Assembly: GCF_902459465.1 (NCBI RefSeq)
Contig: NC_047066.1
Coordinates: 8,063,047-8,127,046, forward strand
DNA from: Asterias rubens
Taxonomy: Eukaryota > Echinodermata > Asteroidea > Forcipulatida > Asteriidae
DNA length: 64,000 bases
Reading direction: 5' to 3'
Shown one piece after another: positions 45,671 through 58,613 of the stretch. The notes beneath the pieces are model-generated. The model had not been told where the DNA came from, did not search any database, and was given only the letters and a program-made list of their open reading frames with translations. Both the position numbers and the translations under genes were made by a program. How positions within the stretch are numbered: position 1 is the first letter of the stretch; every line of letters starts with the position of its first letter.

Positions 45671-47507
45671 ACTAAGTAGCCCTCCCAATCTGTTTAAAAC
45701 AGCTTTATAATATTATTTGGATTTCACTTAAAGAAACTAAATATTGTATTTTCCGTAGTGTGACAAAAAATACCCACATGTACTTCTTGTTCCCAAAAAG
45801 GATAATCTGCGATGTTGATAAGATGAGTTGAAAATGGATTTTACCTCAAAGCCTTGATCCACCTGGCATAATCTATTTCCCAAAATGAGCGAAAAATGTG
45901 TCCATCTTGAGTGGAATGTTTCAGTTCTGGAGCCATCAAAAGGAGCAAACGGCCACATGCACCAGGCCTGGAGTTTCATCTTTTAAGAGGGCAAGGCCAT
46001 TTTGATTTCACGAAGGGCAATCCAGACAACTCGTTGACAACTCGTCTTTAGTATGCGTCTTGGTGTATTTGTGAAATTGAGCCCAGGCTTTCAATGTTTT
46101 GATCAGGGTCTGCAGATTTGGGTATTGACGAGATAATGAGCCTTTAACATCTCAGACTGAGTTTCTGGAAGACTCTGAAAGGTACCTTGTAAATAACCAA
46201 ATAGGATAAAGGGTCACTGAAGTTGTTTAGAAATGCTACACTTACTTTGAATTAGACTACAGTTAAAATGTTATTTTCAGGCCATGGCAAAGTTTTGCAC
46301 CTCAACAAAAATTGCGCCAAATACATTTCAGCATTTTTGAAGAAAATTATCAACAATTTATTTAAGGCGTGGTGTTCATTGGCTACAACATAAAATTCTT
46401 CAAATTTGATTTTAAAGCACCGTAATTACGCTATTTACTGCATATTTACTTTCATAAACCAGTTAAGAACATTGAGTATGGTACTAAGTTGTGTAATATT
46501 TCTTACCTTGGATTCTTTTGATGGTGAAATCTAGAAATCTGTTTAAAGATTTTAATCCTTGTTGTCAACATTGTTCTACAAATGCAAAAATCATTTAAAC
46601 CACACAAAAGTCTCACTTTTGAACCCTGAATAATCTGTGATATAATCCCTCCTAAATTGTCCTGCTAATCCTGGAAATATGCAAAAATTGCTCGTAATAA
46701 AAAAAACATTCTCGTGATGAAATCGCAGATTCTATGCTTTCGGTAAGCAGAGCCATGAAATTGGACCCTGATTCAGAAGTCGTACAGATTACCTCAGAAC
46801 AAATGGGGGGGGGGGAACACCCCCAAAAACTGCATTTTGTTTTTGAGAAGACGCTACTTAATCCAAATGCACTAACCCTTCTGTGATTGTTATATTAACA
46901 TTTTCTGATATTGATCCAAATACTCATTTTTACAGAATTGCTGGGTCATCTAGAGTCATTTTTATGTTTCTAATTTGCAATGGTAATAAAGTGAAAGTTC
47001 CTTGTTAATATACCTCTTACTTTAAAGTTTAGCGCGGAACTGTATTGTTAAATGCAAATTGTGAAGTATGAACTTTTTTCTTTCGTTTTATACAGTTTCA
47101 CGTAGAATTGTTTCATTTCAAATAGAAGTCTTACAAATTTTGTTTACAAAACAAGGGTTAAGCTGACCTTTACAAAAAAGTACAGGATAAATGCCTTTGA
47201 TGGGTTCAAATTATGTTAATTTTTACTATTTTGATATTTGCCTTGGGATAAACAATTTATATGGAATAATTTCAAGCGGAGTAGTCATCCCTGTGTGTAT
47301 ATAGTCCTGTAGTAAAACAAAACAAACAATGTGAGGTGCTGTTGTGTAAACCAAGAATAATTGTGTCCGAGTTTTGTTTTCTTGAAGTCGAGGCCCTGTC
47401 AAAATTGGCGGCAATGGCTGTTGGTTGATTGCGTTGTGAAGTTTTGGACGTATTCACAATTAGCAACAGACAAAGAGAAATTGTGTCTGAGTTTTGTTTT
47501 CTTGAAG

Positions 47508-47854
47508 TTAAAGGGTCTGGGTACTTTTTGGAGGACATAAAACACAATGTCCACAGACTCATTAAACTCGCACGGTTTGAAGATAATGATGGTAGAAAGC
47601 TTCCCTTAAAATATTACTTCATGAAATGCTGTAGTTTTTGAGAAATTGGTAAAACGGGAGATGCAAATTATTTTAGCATGTAAAATGTATTTGTGTAACA
47701 TTGCTTCACTCATTTCTCAAAAACTACAGCACCTCAGTAAGTAAAACTTTAAGGTAAGCTTTCTACTATCATTATCTTCAAACGGTGTAAGTTTAGGGTA
47801 AATCTGTGAACGTTTTGTGTTATGTGTTACAAAAAGTACCGAAAACCTTTCTAA
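47508..47854. repeat. ~347-bp palindromic MITE, AAAGGGTCTGGGTACTTTTTG family
   Basis: TTAAAGGGTCTGGGTACTTT at the left. GTTACAAAAAGTACC and CCTTTCTAA are the inverted right end. Inside, GAAAGCTTCCCTTAAAATAT and CTGTAGTTTTTGAGAAAT reappear inverted. Relatives at ~489-805 and 38268-38450. Confidence 0.75.
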
Positions 47855-48089
47855 GGCCCTGTCCAAGTTGGTGGCAATGGTTACTGCTGGATTGCTGCAT
47901 TATCATGTGTTGTGAAGTAGCAGACATACTTCACAACACATTGGGTATATTAACAGTCATAGCCGTGTAGCTGCTAGATCATGCGCCTAATAGGCAAAGA
48001 CTTCACCTGCTTCTAGTTACATAAAGTTGTGAATGAGCCACTGGTTTCATTAAACAAATACATGTACATCTGTAAGAAAAGGTTATTGC

Positions 48090-48293
48090 TTAAAGGAACA
48101 CATTGCCTTGGATCGGTAGAGTTGGTCATTGAAAAGCGTTTGTAACCGTTTGTTATAAATTGCATTTTCCTTTTACCTCGTCAACTAACACGGTCGGCCA
48201 TTTATGGGAGTCAAATTTTTGACTCGCATAAATGGCTTACTAACGCTTTTTATAGACCAACTCGACCGATCCAAGGCAGCGTGTTCCTTTAAT
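48090..48293. repeat. ~204-bp MITE, AAAGGAACACATTGCCTTGGATCG family
   Basis: TTAAAGGAACACATTGCCTT at the left mirrors AAGGCAGCGTGTTCCTTTAA at the right, each with TTAA at the tip. Diverged relatives end at ~115 and occupy 4360-4610, 18833-19142 and ~56320-56620. Confidence 0.75.
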
Positions 48294-49220
48294 GCTTTCC
48301 ATACCATTATATAACAACTTCAGTTGACAACACTCGACCCAGAGCTCAAAAGCGATTTGGTTTTTAAATCATGTTACAGAAATCAGACCTTTCCAAGGGT
48401 AGTTTCAAATCCCACTTTAAAAGCTGTAGTTTTGTCCATGTTCACCCTCTGTAGTAAAACTTAAAATATTTGCACAGATAAAGACCAGATCTATACAAGG
48501 AGAGTAAAATTAAATAAACAGTCGATTACCTGATTTTCTCTTTTTTGCCATTGAAAACTAAAAAATAATTTCAAATTTAAGTCTATAATGTAGTTCATTC
48601 ATTTTTCGTGTCTATTTCAAGGCTGCACTACTAATGTTCTTAGTAGTGCACCAAACCTGTAGTTTTATATTTGCAGTGAATTGACTAACGGCCTGGTCCA
48701 AAATATTGTTCAACAAAACGCCTACAACATAATTTAGAATTTAAGTGGAAGAGCTGAAAATAATGGTTGTATCATAGAGCAAGTATGAGCACTCAATGAT
48801 TTAACACTTTACGCCACAAGCTCACGTACGTTAGCGTTTGAGGGCGCCCTTCATGAAAAAAGTGTTTTCCCTTGCTTGAACTTTTGGAAACTTCGGACCA
48901 AAGATCGTAGAGCGCCGCGTTGTAGGCTATATCCTGCTCTATTGGTTCAACTAACCGATGCGCGAATAGTCGGAGCCGTATTTTGTGTTTCAAAAAGGGG
49001 CTTTAATATTGTCAAAACATGAAGTGAAGGCAGTTTTTTCCATCATGGTCCGAATGTCCTTTGCTTATCTGCCGACTCGGAGCCCTGTGACCAAGAAGCC
49101 AAGTCACGGACGCGGCCGGCTCTGCGTGCGGCGTTCTGAATAAATAAGGGGGTTTTGGGGCGGGGAAACTTCCCTCCCCTCCCCCATACACCCAAAATAA
49201 TTATTGTTAGGAATAGAATC

Positions 49221-49411
49221 TGGGGCCAATTTCACAGAGCTGCTTAAGCACAACAAGAAGCTAAGCACAACAAAATTGTGCTTACCAGAATCAGGGTTAT
49301 ATACCAGCTAAACTGTCAAGCCAAATGTACAATTTGTGACTGGGTGGTATCCTGCTATTTTTTTGCTTAGCATGCAGAAAGTAGTTACTTACACTTTGAA
49401 ATTGGGCCCAG
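49221..49411. repeat. palindromic MITE, GGGCCCAATTTCA family
   Basis: TGGGGCCAATTTCACAGAGC with GCTTAAGCACAAC on the left and TTTGAAATTGGGCCCA on the right. Confidence 0.65.
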
Positions 49412-51086
49412 GTTTGCTTTGATTTCAATCCCATGCTACTAGGTCTATCAGACACCATGAGCAACTATTGACCTGCACAACGTGGAACGCCGCACCTCCC
49501 CATGTTGTCTATATGGGCCGGGAGTCAGTGTACCTTTTGACTCCCAAACGGGACCGTACCGTGCAAAATAATGGTCACAGTGTAAGACTCCCTTCCCCAC
49601 CCCAGCGCCAGCAGCCAGTGATCATACATTTCTCCTCATCCACAACATTCTTAGAGCATTATTCGTCAAGTTTTAGGTAACACATTTTCTCATTAAACGG
49701 TTGGCTGTTCTCGATTGAAGGTCATCAATCAACAGTTTCCTAGAAGGTTGGTTTTGTTATTTCTCATGAGCAGACCATCATCCACCCACCAGTCTAGTCA
49801 GACCATGGAGGAAAAAAAAAGATTTTGTTCCTCCATGGTCAGACCATAGTCAGAATATTAAACCACTAAGTTTGGAACCAAACAACCTCGAGCTCAACCG
49901 AGCCAAATCCTGGTTGTAACGGATGTGTTCAACCGAGATTTGACGGCTGCATGACAGAGAACGAGAGAACTGGGCCGATTATCACGAACTACACGTTGTA
50001 ATGTTTCAAGGCGGCTTACCCATTGGCTGTGCAAGGGTTTTCCCTAATACTATGAGTCACATAAATGTCCCATTTTAAGCACAATTAAAATAATATTTGC
50101 TTTTTTTAATAGAAGAGCACATTAGGAGTTGCTGACTGCTTAACAAAAAAGTTTTGCAAAAGAAAAAAGAAAATATTCACAGGGGATGACTAGAATTTTG
50201 TACAAATAAAAATGGCTTTTTATTTTAGAGAAAACTGTGAAATCGTCAAATTATAGCCAAATTCCAACAGTGTTCTGTAGTTCTATGCAAAGTGCTTATT
50301 TGGAATTGGATATACATACGAAGTGCTTTTATCTATTTCCTGATGACTTAATCGATTGGGAAAAATGTAAACACTCAATATTTATGAAGCACTTTTTGTA
50401 GCCGCCCTCAGGTCAAACAAACTTCGGTCATGTGGTCACATGAGGCAATTTACAGGCAACCAACACCACGCAATCTTCAATGAGTGTCCCTCATTCCACA
50501 ATCCACATTACATCTTTTTCTCATATTTTTTTGGGGGAAAGTGATTTACAGCAAGAATAATGTATCTTGTGTTGCCAAAGTGCCTTGTCCCCCAGCCCAG
50601 TGCCTCCACCATGCCTCTACAGTGCCTGTAAAGAAAACTTGTGTGGAGAACAACAAAACTGCATCCTTAAGAAAAGTGTGTCATGTGTATTGATTTTTTC
50701 ATACAAAATCATTGTATTTTAAGTACATTATTTTGTTCCAATAGCCCAACTCTCTTGCACTTCGCACACATAGGGCCTATTTAAATGCCTGCATAAAAAA
50801 TAAAAATAAATTGCAATCTGTTTGTATTGCATATTAATTGTCAATCGATCGCCCCTTGAAAAATTAGCACCAACTACACGGTGAATAGTAAAAAGGTCCG
50901 CCTACATCTAAAATTTTCACCCATTCGAAGAGATGAATGGCTGCCGTAGCTCTCATCTGTGTTGGTTAATATAGGAAGGTGTGGGCTTTCGGGCGGGGAC
51001 AAATCGTCTCCCAGAATTTACTGGATTTCTCTCGGAAAATATACGCCTGTTGTTCTCCATAGGAATATATACGTAGATTCTTCAAG

Positions 51087-54000
51087 ATGAGGGATCGGTT
51101 GGGATCGTTTAAAAGGGTAAAATATTTATTGTTGCATGATTTCTGTTTTTTTTTTCAGAAGAGTGGATTTACTGTGCGGGCGTGTGTGGTTCCCCATTCA
51201 GTTACTGCACGACGAGTGTTGTGTATTGTAAAATACTGTTTTCGCTGCTATTTTGTGTATGATTTAAGACAATGAATATCAGCTCTTGTGTACAGTTATG
51301 GTGAATTAAATAGAACCAATTTGCTTATTTGTATACGTTTATCACATGATGATATCACAATTTCAAAACCTTATTTTAATTTATTTATTCTCTCATTCAA
51401 ATCAGAGAGAGACTCACTCAGGTTCATGGGTTGTGCTGGTATTCTGTCACTGTCGCCATCATTGGCCATGGTTCTTTATTGAGAAAGGTCACTGTACTGT
51501 CATATTTAACAAACTGTTGGCATGGGACTCAATAATTCAAATTCTAAGTCATAAAAAATAATGTCATGCCCCCCCCCCCCCACAAAAAAGGATCTGCCAT
51601 TTTAAATTGGCACCACTAGCATCAATCATATCATAAACCATTTATTAATTACCAAAAAAATCAGGGGAAGGGTTGGACACGATATTGCGCAATAAATGGC
51701 CATCAATGTTATTATTAATGCCCATGTTATAAATACCTGCCTTGCCCTACGTACAACAGTACGGACGTTGACACCTTGGGCAGATTTCAGCAAGAGTAGA
51801 CCCAGTAAGTGGGGCGCTGTACTCCTTTTTTCGAATTTTGACATCAAAATTCGAAAAAGGAGTACAGCGCCCAGTAACTGGGGCGCTGTACTCCTTTTTT
51901 TGAATTTTGACATCAAAATTCGAAAAAGGAGTACAGCGCCCCAGTTACTGGGTCTACAGCAAGAGTTAATGTTAAGATTGATCTTATAGTTTATACAAAT
52001 CAATATGGTGATTTTAAGATGAAATGCGGTGCTTTGTGAAATCGAGCCCCTGACCCCAAGGCAAATGCCTCTAGAGTTTTGTCTCAAAGTATCAGGCCTG
52101 TGATCCACCATATTGGATTAGTGATACATCTGAGTGCAAGATCAATCAAGTCAACACTCTACCAGGAGAACAAGCTTGTTGACCTTGAGCCAGTAATAAT
52201 AATAATAATAATACAGCATTTTTAAAGCGCACTAAATCTGTAGAACATTCAAAGGCGCTGGTCAAAGAACAAGAATGCCCTGTCCCCATAGCTGGATAAA
52301 CGGGTCAGAGGAACATAGAGCATGCTGCCAGATGACCTTAGACCCGGCCTGACACTACAGGGCTGAATCATGTCGACACACTGCCCAAGTTGTTATCAAA
52401 TGGTTGGTGCCTGATCTTCCACCTCTGGGACCCCGGTTCCAATCCCACGGGGGGCACTGTGTGGATTAGGTTCACAATACTTGAAACTTCTTCAAGGGTT
52501 TTCCCTTGAATAATTATCTGGGGTTTTCCTACCGCATCTACAACTGAAATGTCTTCATTGTCTTACTCTCTTCTCGTTTGGCGTTAACAGCATCGAAAAC
52601 ACTCATCACTGACCCAAAAATTGTACGAGAGCTATTAGTGAAAATGGTCAATAACCGAAAACATGTCATGAAGTGTCATCTCTTGAAATTCGTGCTCATA
52701 AAATTCATGTTAGAACTTTTATCAACATTATTTAATGCTTCATGGTAACTTATTTTTCAAAAGAATTTGATAAACTTTTTTAAAAACCAAGCATAACCAA
52801 TCCAAGAACTCATTGTCACATTTGCTGCGAACAGGTAAACACGCTTTTTATAAACCAATGACCAAAGCTCGAACATGATTCTTGTCGGGGTGCCAAAACG
52901 CACTCCTGTAGTTAGTTCCAGGCCTGAGTGACCTCCTTTTCAACTCGCCAATTAACACACTCATAATGCAGTTGAATGCAGACAAAACATACTGCCAGTT
53001 GTATATGATACACATCTTACTCATACTGCCGGTGTGATTTCCCATCCCAAATTTTTATAGATAATAATCGTGGGTGCCATGACTTCCTCAATTTTGACTG
53101 TACACAAGTGCATACATTACGAAATAACCCACGGCACCTATACGCTACCAACAGTAATTGCCATGGTACCCCATGCTTTTTTTTAAGTGCCCTTCCAATC
53201 CTATGGAAGTGCCCCTAGCCTTTTTTAGTACCAGAGGAAAATTGCTATGCCCTTTCAATAGCGAAGTTGAAGGCCTGTTACTGTACAGTACAACTTGCCT
53301 TCATAGTACAGCGTTCTCCCTCCAGTTGAAACATTCAAGGACCAGCCATGTTCTGTCCTACTACAATTTCTACCTGACTTCATGGTCTGACTGGCTTGTT
53401 TATTGATCCCCCAACTGCTACATGTACAGTACGGCAATTAGTAGCACAGATTGTTCATTGCTGCAAATTACAAGTCCCACATATACATGTAGTTGAAAGG
53501 GTTCATAAAATATGGACCAAAGACAAAGCGAGTCGACTAGTGAAAAAGACGTTGGGTCCCCCTGGTTTGTCACTGAAAAGGTTAAGGGCTATCCCTGAGA
53601 ACAAGTACAATCTAGCTGGGCTGGTCGAAACTTCCAATACACACCATCATAACATAATAGTGCAACATGTGCAACTGTGGTACAGTAACACTGTACAACT
53701 ACAGGCCTTGGCTTACACAGAGGCTGCCTGTGTTGCCCCTGGTCATGACCATGGTGCCCCATTAAAAGTAAACAAGCATACTGTCTAAATTGATGAATTG
53801 ATAGTTTCTGATTAAGTCTAAACTTGAGTCAGAATTTTGACTACAAGGATCATTGATATCTTTACAGGCAAGACAATGTACTGTCAGTGTGTCACCTTTA
53901 ACAATGGCCCTCTGGTCAAATGCCAGTTAAAATGCCCGAGGACCACTGCACCAGTCAACTAAATATTTACTCCAATTGGTCTGGCTGGCCTGGCTACTGT

Positions 54001-57000
54001 TGAAATACATCCCACTTTTCTTTTTTACTAGTAAAATTACCTGAAGCGAACTGGTCCTTCTGGCCAGTTGTTAAAAATAAAGTAAGGGGAAAACCCTGTA
54101 CTGTTCTACATAGGCAAAGTGTCTTGTGCAATGTGCAACCTTTTTACCAAGTAGGGCAATGTGAGTCAAACAGTGACAAAAAGAAAGTCAGTGAACACTT
54201 GTGAAATCATACATTGCTCAATATGTATAAGGTCAAGGTTAAGTGTAATCGAAAGATTTGAAACAGTGTTCCTGGGCTCAATTTCACAAAACACTAAGAT
54301 TAATCTTCTTGTCAAGATTACCACACTCACACTCAGTGATATGTGTTGTGACATCACACTTTGCTTAGCAGTTAAGATCGATTCACAGTTAAGATCAAAC
54401 TTAACTCTTTGTGAAATAGAGCCCAGGTATAATTGGGACCCGTTTGTTTTTTGTATCGCATACTCTTTCTCAAATTGGTCATTTCAGCACAGTGGCTTTT
54501 ATTTTTTAATTACTACCAGCAAATTTGGATACTGTGTGAATATTGGCGCATGCGTAAAAATAGCTTCTGGTACAGAACAGTGAGTGGACCAGTTGGAGTT
54601 TGGCATTTGATCATGAATAATGATGAGGCACATTAATATAATACTGGTACCTCGTTCTGTTAGAAATTACCAACATTTGTATGTCCGAGCTAGACCTTCG
54701 ACCTGTGTCACAAATGTCACACTTGAAATAACATGTTGTGATATAATAAACATTATGACCTATTATTATTATGGGATCGATCGCCAGTCAATGCCTTCTT
54801 TAATTGTTGCACTCCTGCATCAAGTGAATGATGTGGCTACCAACCAGTATGATGTGATGTGTATACATCCAACCTGCTTATCTGGGCCCAATTTCTTGGC
54901 TACCTGTTTACTGGGGATATCTGTGCTTACGCCTTACGGTCTATAGAATCATACACTTTACAGGGCTCTGTAAGCGTGGAATTCTGTGGTAAGCAGAGCC
55001 ATGAAATTGGGTCCTGGCAGGCCTGTGAGTTTACTGGCCTGTCAAGTGCTAAAATTACATTATTGGCCATGGTCCTACAGTCCAGTGTTAACTTGGCTTC
55101 TGTTGGTTATCACCAGGCCAACTTTTTGTGGTCTCTGTTGAGTAATTACCAGGCCCATTCTTTGGTTATCCCCCATAAATAAAGTTCTTTACTTTTGCAA
55201 CCATTCATCCAAGGTTAACATAAAAAGATTCAGTCTATAAAATAACCCTACACTCAAAACCAATCCTAAGAGTTTGATACTGCTTGAATTTGATGCACTC
55301 GGTGCATTATGTTACAGACCTGTATGCTTCATTTTTGAAAGGGCAAGAGCACCAAGGCATTTTCTCCTTCGTAAAGGGCACCTTACTGGAGTGTTTAAGG
55401 GCACCAAGGCAATGACAAGGGGGCATCGAGGCAATCTCTGTGAAGTAGGCCTGTTGGGCCTGTTTGCTTTTACAACCATTCATTTAAAACATAAAGATGC
55501 AGTCTACAATATAAACACTACATGTGCAGTACATTCAATTTCAATCATACATTAGTTAGTTTGATATTGGACTCGGTGCGTTCTGAAATAGAAACTGCTT
55601 TTTACCCCCCCCCCCACACACACAAAATGCTGAACATAGCTGGGTGTCAACATTTCATGGAAGTCCAAAGGTTGGCCAAACAGGGAGCCTAGTGATTGAT
55701 ATCCCTGTACAATGTATGATGTGTGTGTTTTATTGCAGGGATTATAGACAACCTATTGGATTTGTATTAATCAAAAATTGATTTTATTTTAATCAGAAAG
55801 GTTAATGATTATAAAAGCTCTTACCAGTACCAGTACTCCAAAGATATGTGGTAGTCATAAATATAGTCGGAAGTTGAGGAAATCTCAAGAAATCTAAGTA
55901 CCCCCCCCCCTAAAAAAAAGAAATTAATGAATAAAATAATTGCCACAGTTGGTTGCAATTGCCACCACCAAAATTTATGAGATTTGTATTTTAAAATGTG
56001 TACAAAATCCTCAATATTGGAATTAACCGCTTTATGTTGTTTTTATGAAAAATTTACAAAATTTCTTGACATTTTCAAAGTTTGATTGTATGGTACATTT
56101 CTAAACTAGTCTTTAAAAATTAGAAATATTTACAGGAAAAAAGAGGGTTTGTGCCAAAATTAGAAAATTTTATTTTAGGTACACCTTGAGAAATGGGATT
56201 CAAAAGCAAGGAGAAATTTAACTACCTGCAACTGATTTGTAACAGGTTGCTATTTAAAAAGGAAAGCACAAACTCTTTATTCCAAGAATTTGATATGAAA
56301 GAGGCTTGTTGCCTTCGGATTGAGCGCTTTCGGCTATAAAAAGCATTCGTTATAAAAGGAGTGGTTGCAAAGATGTTCAAATATAATGATTCACACAAAT
56401 GTCCCTCGCAATTGTGTGGTTTTCCCTTTTACATGTACTTTATGAACTTTGTGTGGAGTGAACAATTATTTTCTACAAAATGGATGGCAGACCCCATTAC
56501 AAACCCCATAATTGCGAGGAATATTTGTGTGAATCATATTTAAGTTTCAAAACATCACTCCAACCGTATTCATTTCATGAAAAACGTTTTTACAATCAGG
56601 AGGCAATGTGTTCCATGAAATGAATTGAGACCAATAAGTTGGTAAAATATTTGAGTGAAGTTTTTGATTCTGATGGTGTGGGCCATATTTGTGAAACTTG
56701 CAGTACACATAGAAACAAATTGAATTTTTCCAAGTAAATTTAATTTGTGTAAGTTAGTTATAATACAATTTTTAATAGATGTTAAATTTGCATCGGGATA
56801 TATTCATTTTGTTTTTTTTACCCAATATACACTGATACAAAAAAAAAACAATTATGTACTTTCCCTTTCAAGTTGCATACTGACTTAATTTATTTGTGGT
56901 TTGAACAAAGTAATAATTTTCTCTGAACAAATTGTGATAGATAATGCTGTTTTAAAATGAAAAACATGAATAGTAGAAAACCTGTGCATTATATTCTATG

Positions 57001-58577
57001 ATTAGTGCACAGAATAGCTGTATTGCAAAATTGTTTATACATGGACGCGTGAGATAATGTTGCGACCCCAACAAAAATTAATTTACCACTTAATCATTGG
57101 CCAATACCTTGAAAATGAAAGCATCACACTTCTCTAAAATCTATAAAAAATAGCTTTTTAATATTCAAATCTAGACTTTTGGGGTGAAGTTGTCAAAAAA
57201 TCAGACATTATTGAAGTAACGAACATCACCTAAAGATGCTAGGTCTGTAAACTATACCTATGTTCATTAGGCCTAAAACGTAGGTTAAATAAATGAAGTG
57301 AACATTCATCAAAAATAGGAAAAATACTTAAGACAGCTCTGTCTCATTTTCTCTCATTTCTGTGTTTCTAGGGGGATGATGAAGATGTGGGACCAGACGA
57401 TGTGTCCGTTAATGTGGAGGGTGAAAAGTACATGGATGAGTTTTTTGATCAGGTAAGACACCTCTACTCTAGAATCATTTTTATCATTTATCTATTTTTT
57501 GTTTATAAAGAAACTACTGTACATGTATGTTTGCAATTGATGGTGGTACTGAGTGCTTTCTATTAGAGCAAATTTTCTTCATAAAGCAGCACAAATTTTG
57601 ATGATTATTCTATATTTTTGAGGGTGTTTTCATTTTTGACATCACAGAAAAAAAAACATGGCATTTTACAAATATTGTGTAGTGATAACAAAAATGCCAA
57701 GCCCGCCCATGTGGTGAAGTTATAGTACATTTTAAATCCTTTTTATGTATTCAACTTTAACACAAAGCTTTAAAAGAAACCAGCATCCAAATATTTTCAA
57801 AAAGAATCTTTAAAAAAAATTGGGGAAAAACTGTTGATATACTACTTTTCTTTGGGGGAAGGGTCTTCAAAAAGAAGTACTCACAGGCCTAGAACAGGCA
57901 AGGTAATTTTCATTTTGGAAATATCTTAAAGACACTGGACACCTTTGGTAATTGTCAAATACCAGTCTTCTCACTTGGTGTATCTCAACATCTGCACAAA
58001 ATAGATACAAACCTGTGAAAGTTTGAACTCAATTGGTCGTCAGATTGCAAGATAATAATGGAAGAAAAAAAACCTTTTTACTCAAAGTTGTGTGCTTTCA
58101 GATGCTTGATGTCGAGACCTCAAAATTAAATTCTGAGGTCTCGGAATCAAATTCAAATATTTTAACGGAAAATTACTTCTTTCTCGAAAAACTATGTTAC
58201 TTCAGAGGAGGGAGCCGTTTCTCACAGTGTTTTATACTATTAACAGCTCTCCTGTGATCGTTAACAAGTAAGTTTTTATGCTAACAGTGATTACCAAAAC
58301 CTTTGAAGGAGCACTAAAACTTAGGGCTCTGGAGGCCACACCATGGCGTTACCTCCAGTTAATTCCAGACCTGTACTCGCCTTTGAGGTCTGAAAAAACT
58401 TTGGATGGTCCCTTAGAGCATCATTTGAGGTTTCTATGGATTTTCTTGGAATTCATGAATTTTTCCTTATCCTACAGGTGGAGGAAATTCGCAATAACAT
58501 AGACAAGATAGCTAATAATGTGGAAGAGGTGAAGATGAAACACTCTGACATTCTGTCAGCCCCCCAGCCGGATGAGA
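51087..58577 (+). CDS. STX1: syntaxin-1-type t-SNARE, first three coding exons (3' part outside window)
   Basis: Coding exons 51087-51116, 57372-57452 and 58478-58577, in frame, give residues 1-70 plus one base. Exon 1 encodes only [10 protein letters not shown], the N-peptide that in syntaxin-1 binds Munc18. Exon 2 encodes [20 protein letters not shown] and MDEFFDQ. Exon 3 encodes [19 protein letters not shown], the start of the Ha helix of the Habc domain, up to SAPQPDE. Syntaxin-1 is a plasma-membrane t-SNARE for synaptic vesicle fusion. Introns are 6.3 kb and 1.0 kb, and the third runs past the window end. The SNARE motif and C-terminal anchor are not in the window. It could be the single ancestor of the vertebrate 1/2/3 group; the acidic N-terminus and neighbours favour STX1. 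Confidence 0.9.
51797..51956. repeat. two tandem perfect hairpins sharing one inverted-repeat unit, syntaxin intron 1
   Basis: TAGACCCAGTAAGTGGGGCG and CTGTACTCCTTTTTTCGAAT lead into GAATTTTGACATCAAAATTC, a palindrome with a 2-nt centre, then the inverse arm to CAGCGCC. The whole unit is then repeated once, ending CCAGTTACTGGGTCTA. Arm identity is almost complete, so the duplication is recent. Confidence 0.85.
54272..54427. repeat. palindromic MITE, CAATTTCACAAA family
   Basis: CTGGGCTCAATTTCACAAAA on the left; TTAACTCTTTGTGAAATAGA and GCCCAG on the right. Confidence 0.65.
54892..55018. repeat. short GGGCCCAATTTC-family MITE
   Basis: TGGGCCCAATTTCTTGGCTA and the inverse end GCAGAGCCATGAAATTGGGT plus CCTGG; the centre is shortened. 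Confidence 0.55.
57925..58300 (+). repeat. TTAA-type MITE, syntaxin intron 2, right end eroded
   Basis: Begins TTAAAGACACTGGACACCTT and carries GAGGTCTCGGAATC and GGGAGCCGTTTCTCACAG. The right terminus has diverged (GTGATTACCAAAACCTTTG). Confidence 0.75.
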
Positions 58578-58613
58578 GTAAGTCATGTTACTAATTACAA
58601 AAAAAACATACTA

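Larger units (their letters stand above)
45671..51086. other. 3' flank of RAN and intergenic region to syntaxin
   Basis: The first part should include the RAN 3' UTR; AATAAA occurs only at 46696-46701 and 46985-46990, so the poly(A) site is uncertain. Repeats: 47508-47854, 48090-48293, 49221-49411, and a short hairpin at ~49805-49842 (ACCATGGAGGAA and its inverse). The last 180 bp before 51087 is the likely syntaxin 5' UTR and promoter. No other gene is supported. Confidence 0.5.
51117..57371. other. syntaxin intron 1 (6.3 kb)
   Basis: Holds the double-hairpin element 51797-51956, a TAA simple repeat (52194-52214), a SINE-like fragment at about 52400-52560, CCTTGGTGCCC-family fragments (53170-53280 and 55315-55460), palindromes at 54272-54427 and 54892-55018, several C-runs (51570, 55600, 55905) and a diverged MITE at ~56320-56620. 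The 130-codon open frame at 53396-53788 has no recognisable domain and is not called. Confidence 0.55.

Noticed and set aside
51626-52111. 161-residue minus-strand open frame
   Set aside because: Most of it reads through the duplicated hairpin element; the repeated peptide stems from the repeat.
53396-53788. 130-codon plus-strand open frame in syntaxin intron 1
   Set aside because: No recognisable domain or splice partner; the surrounding sequence is repeat-rich intron.
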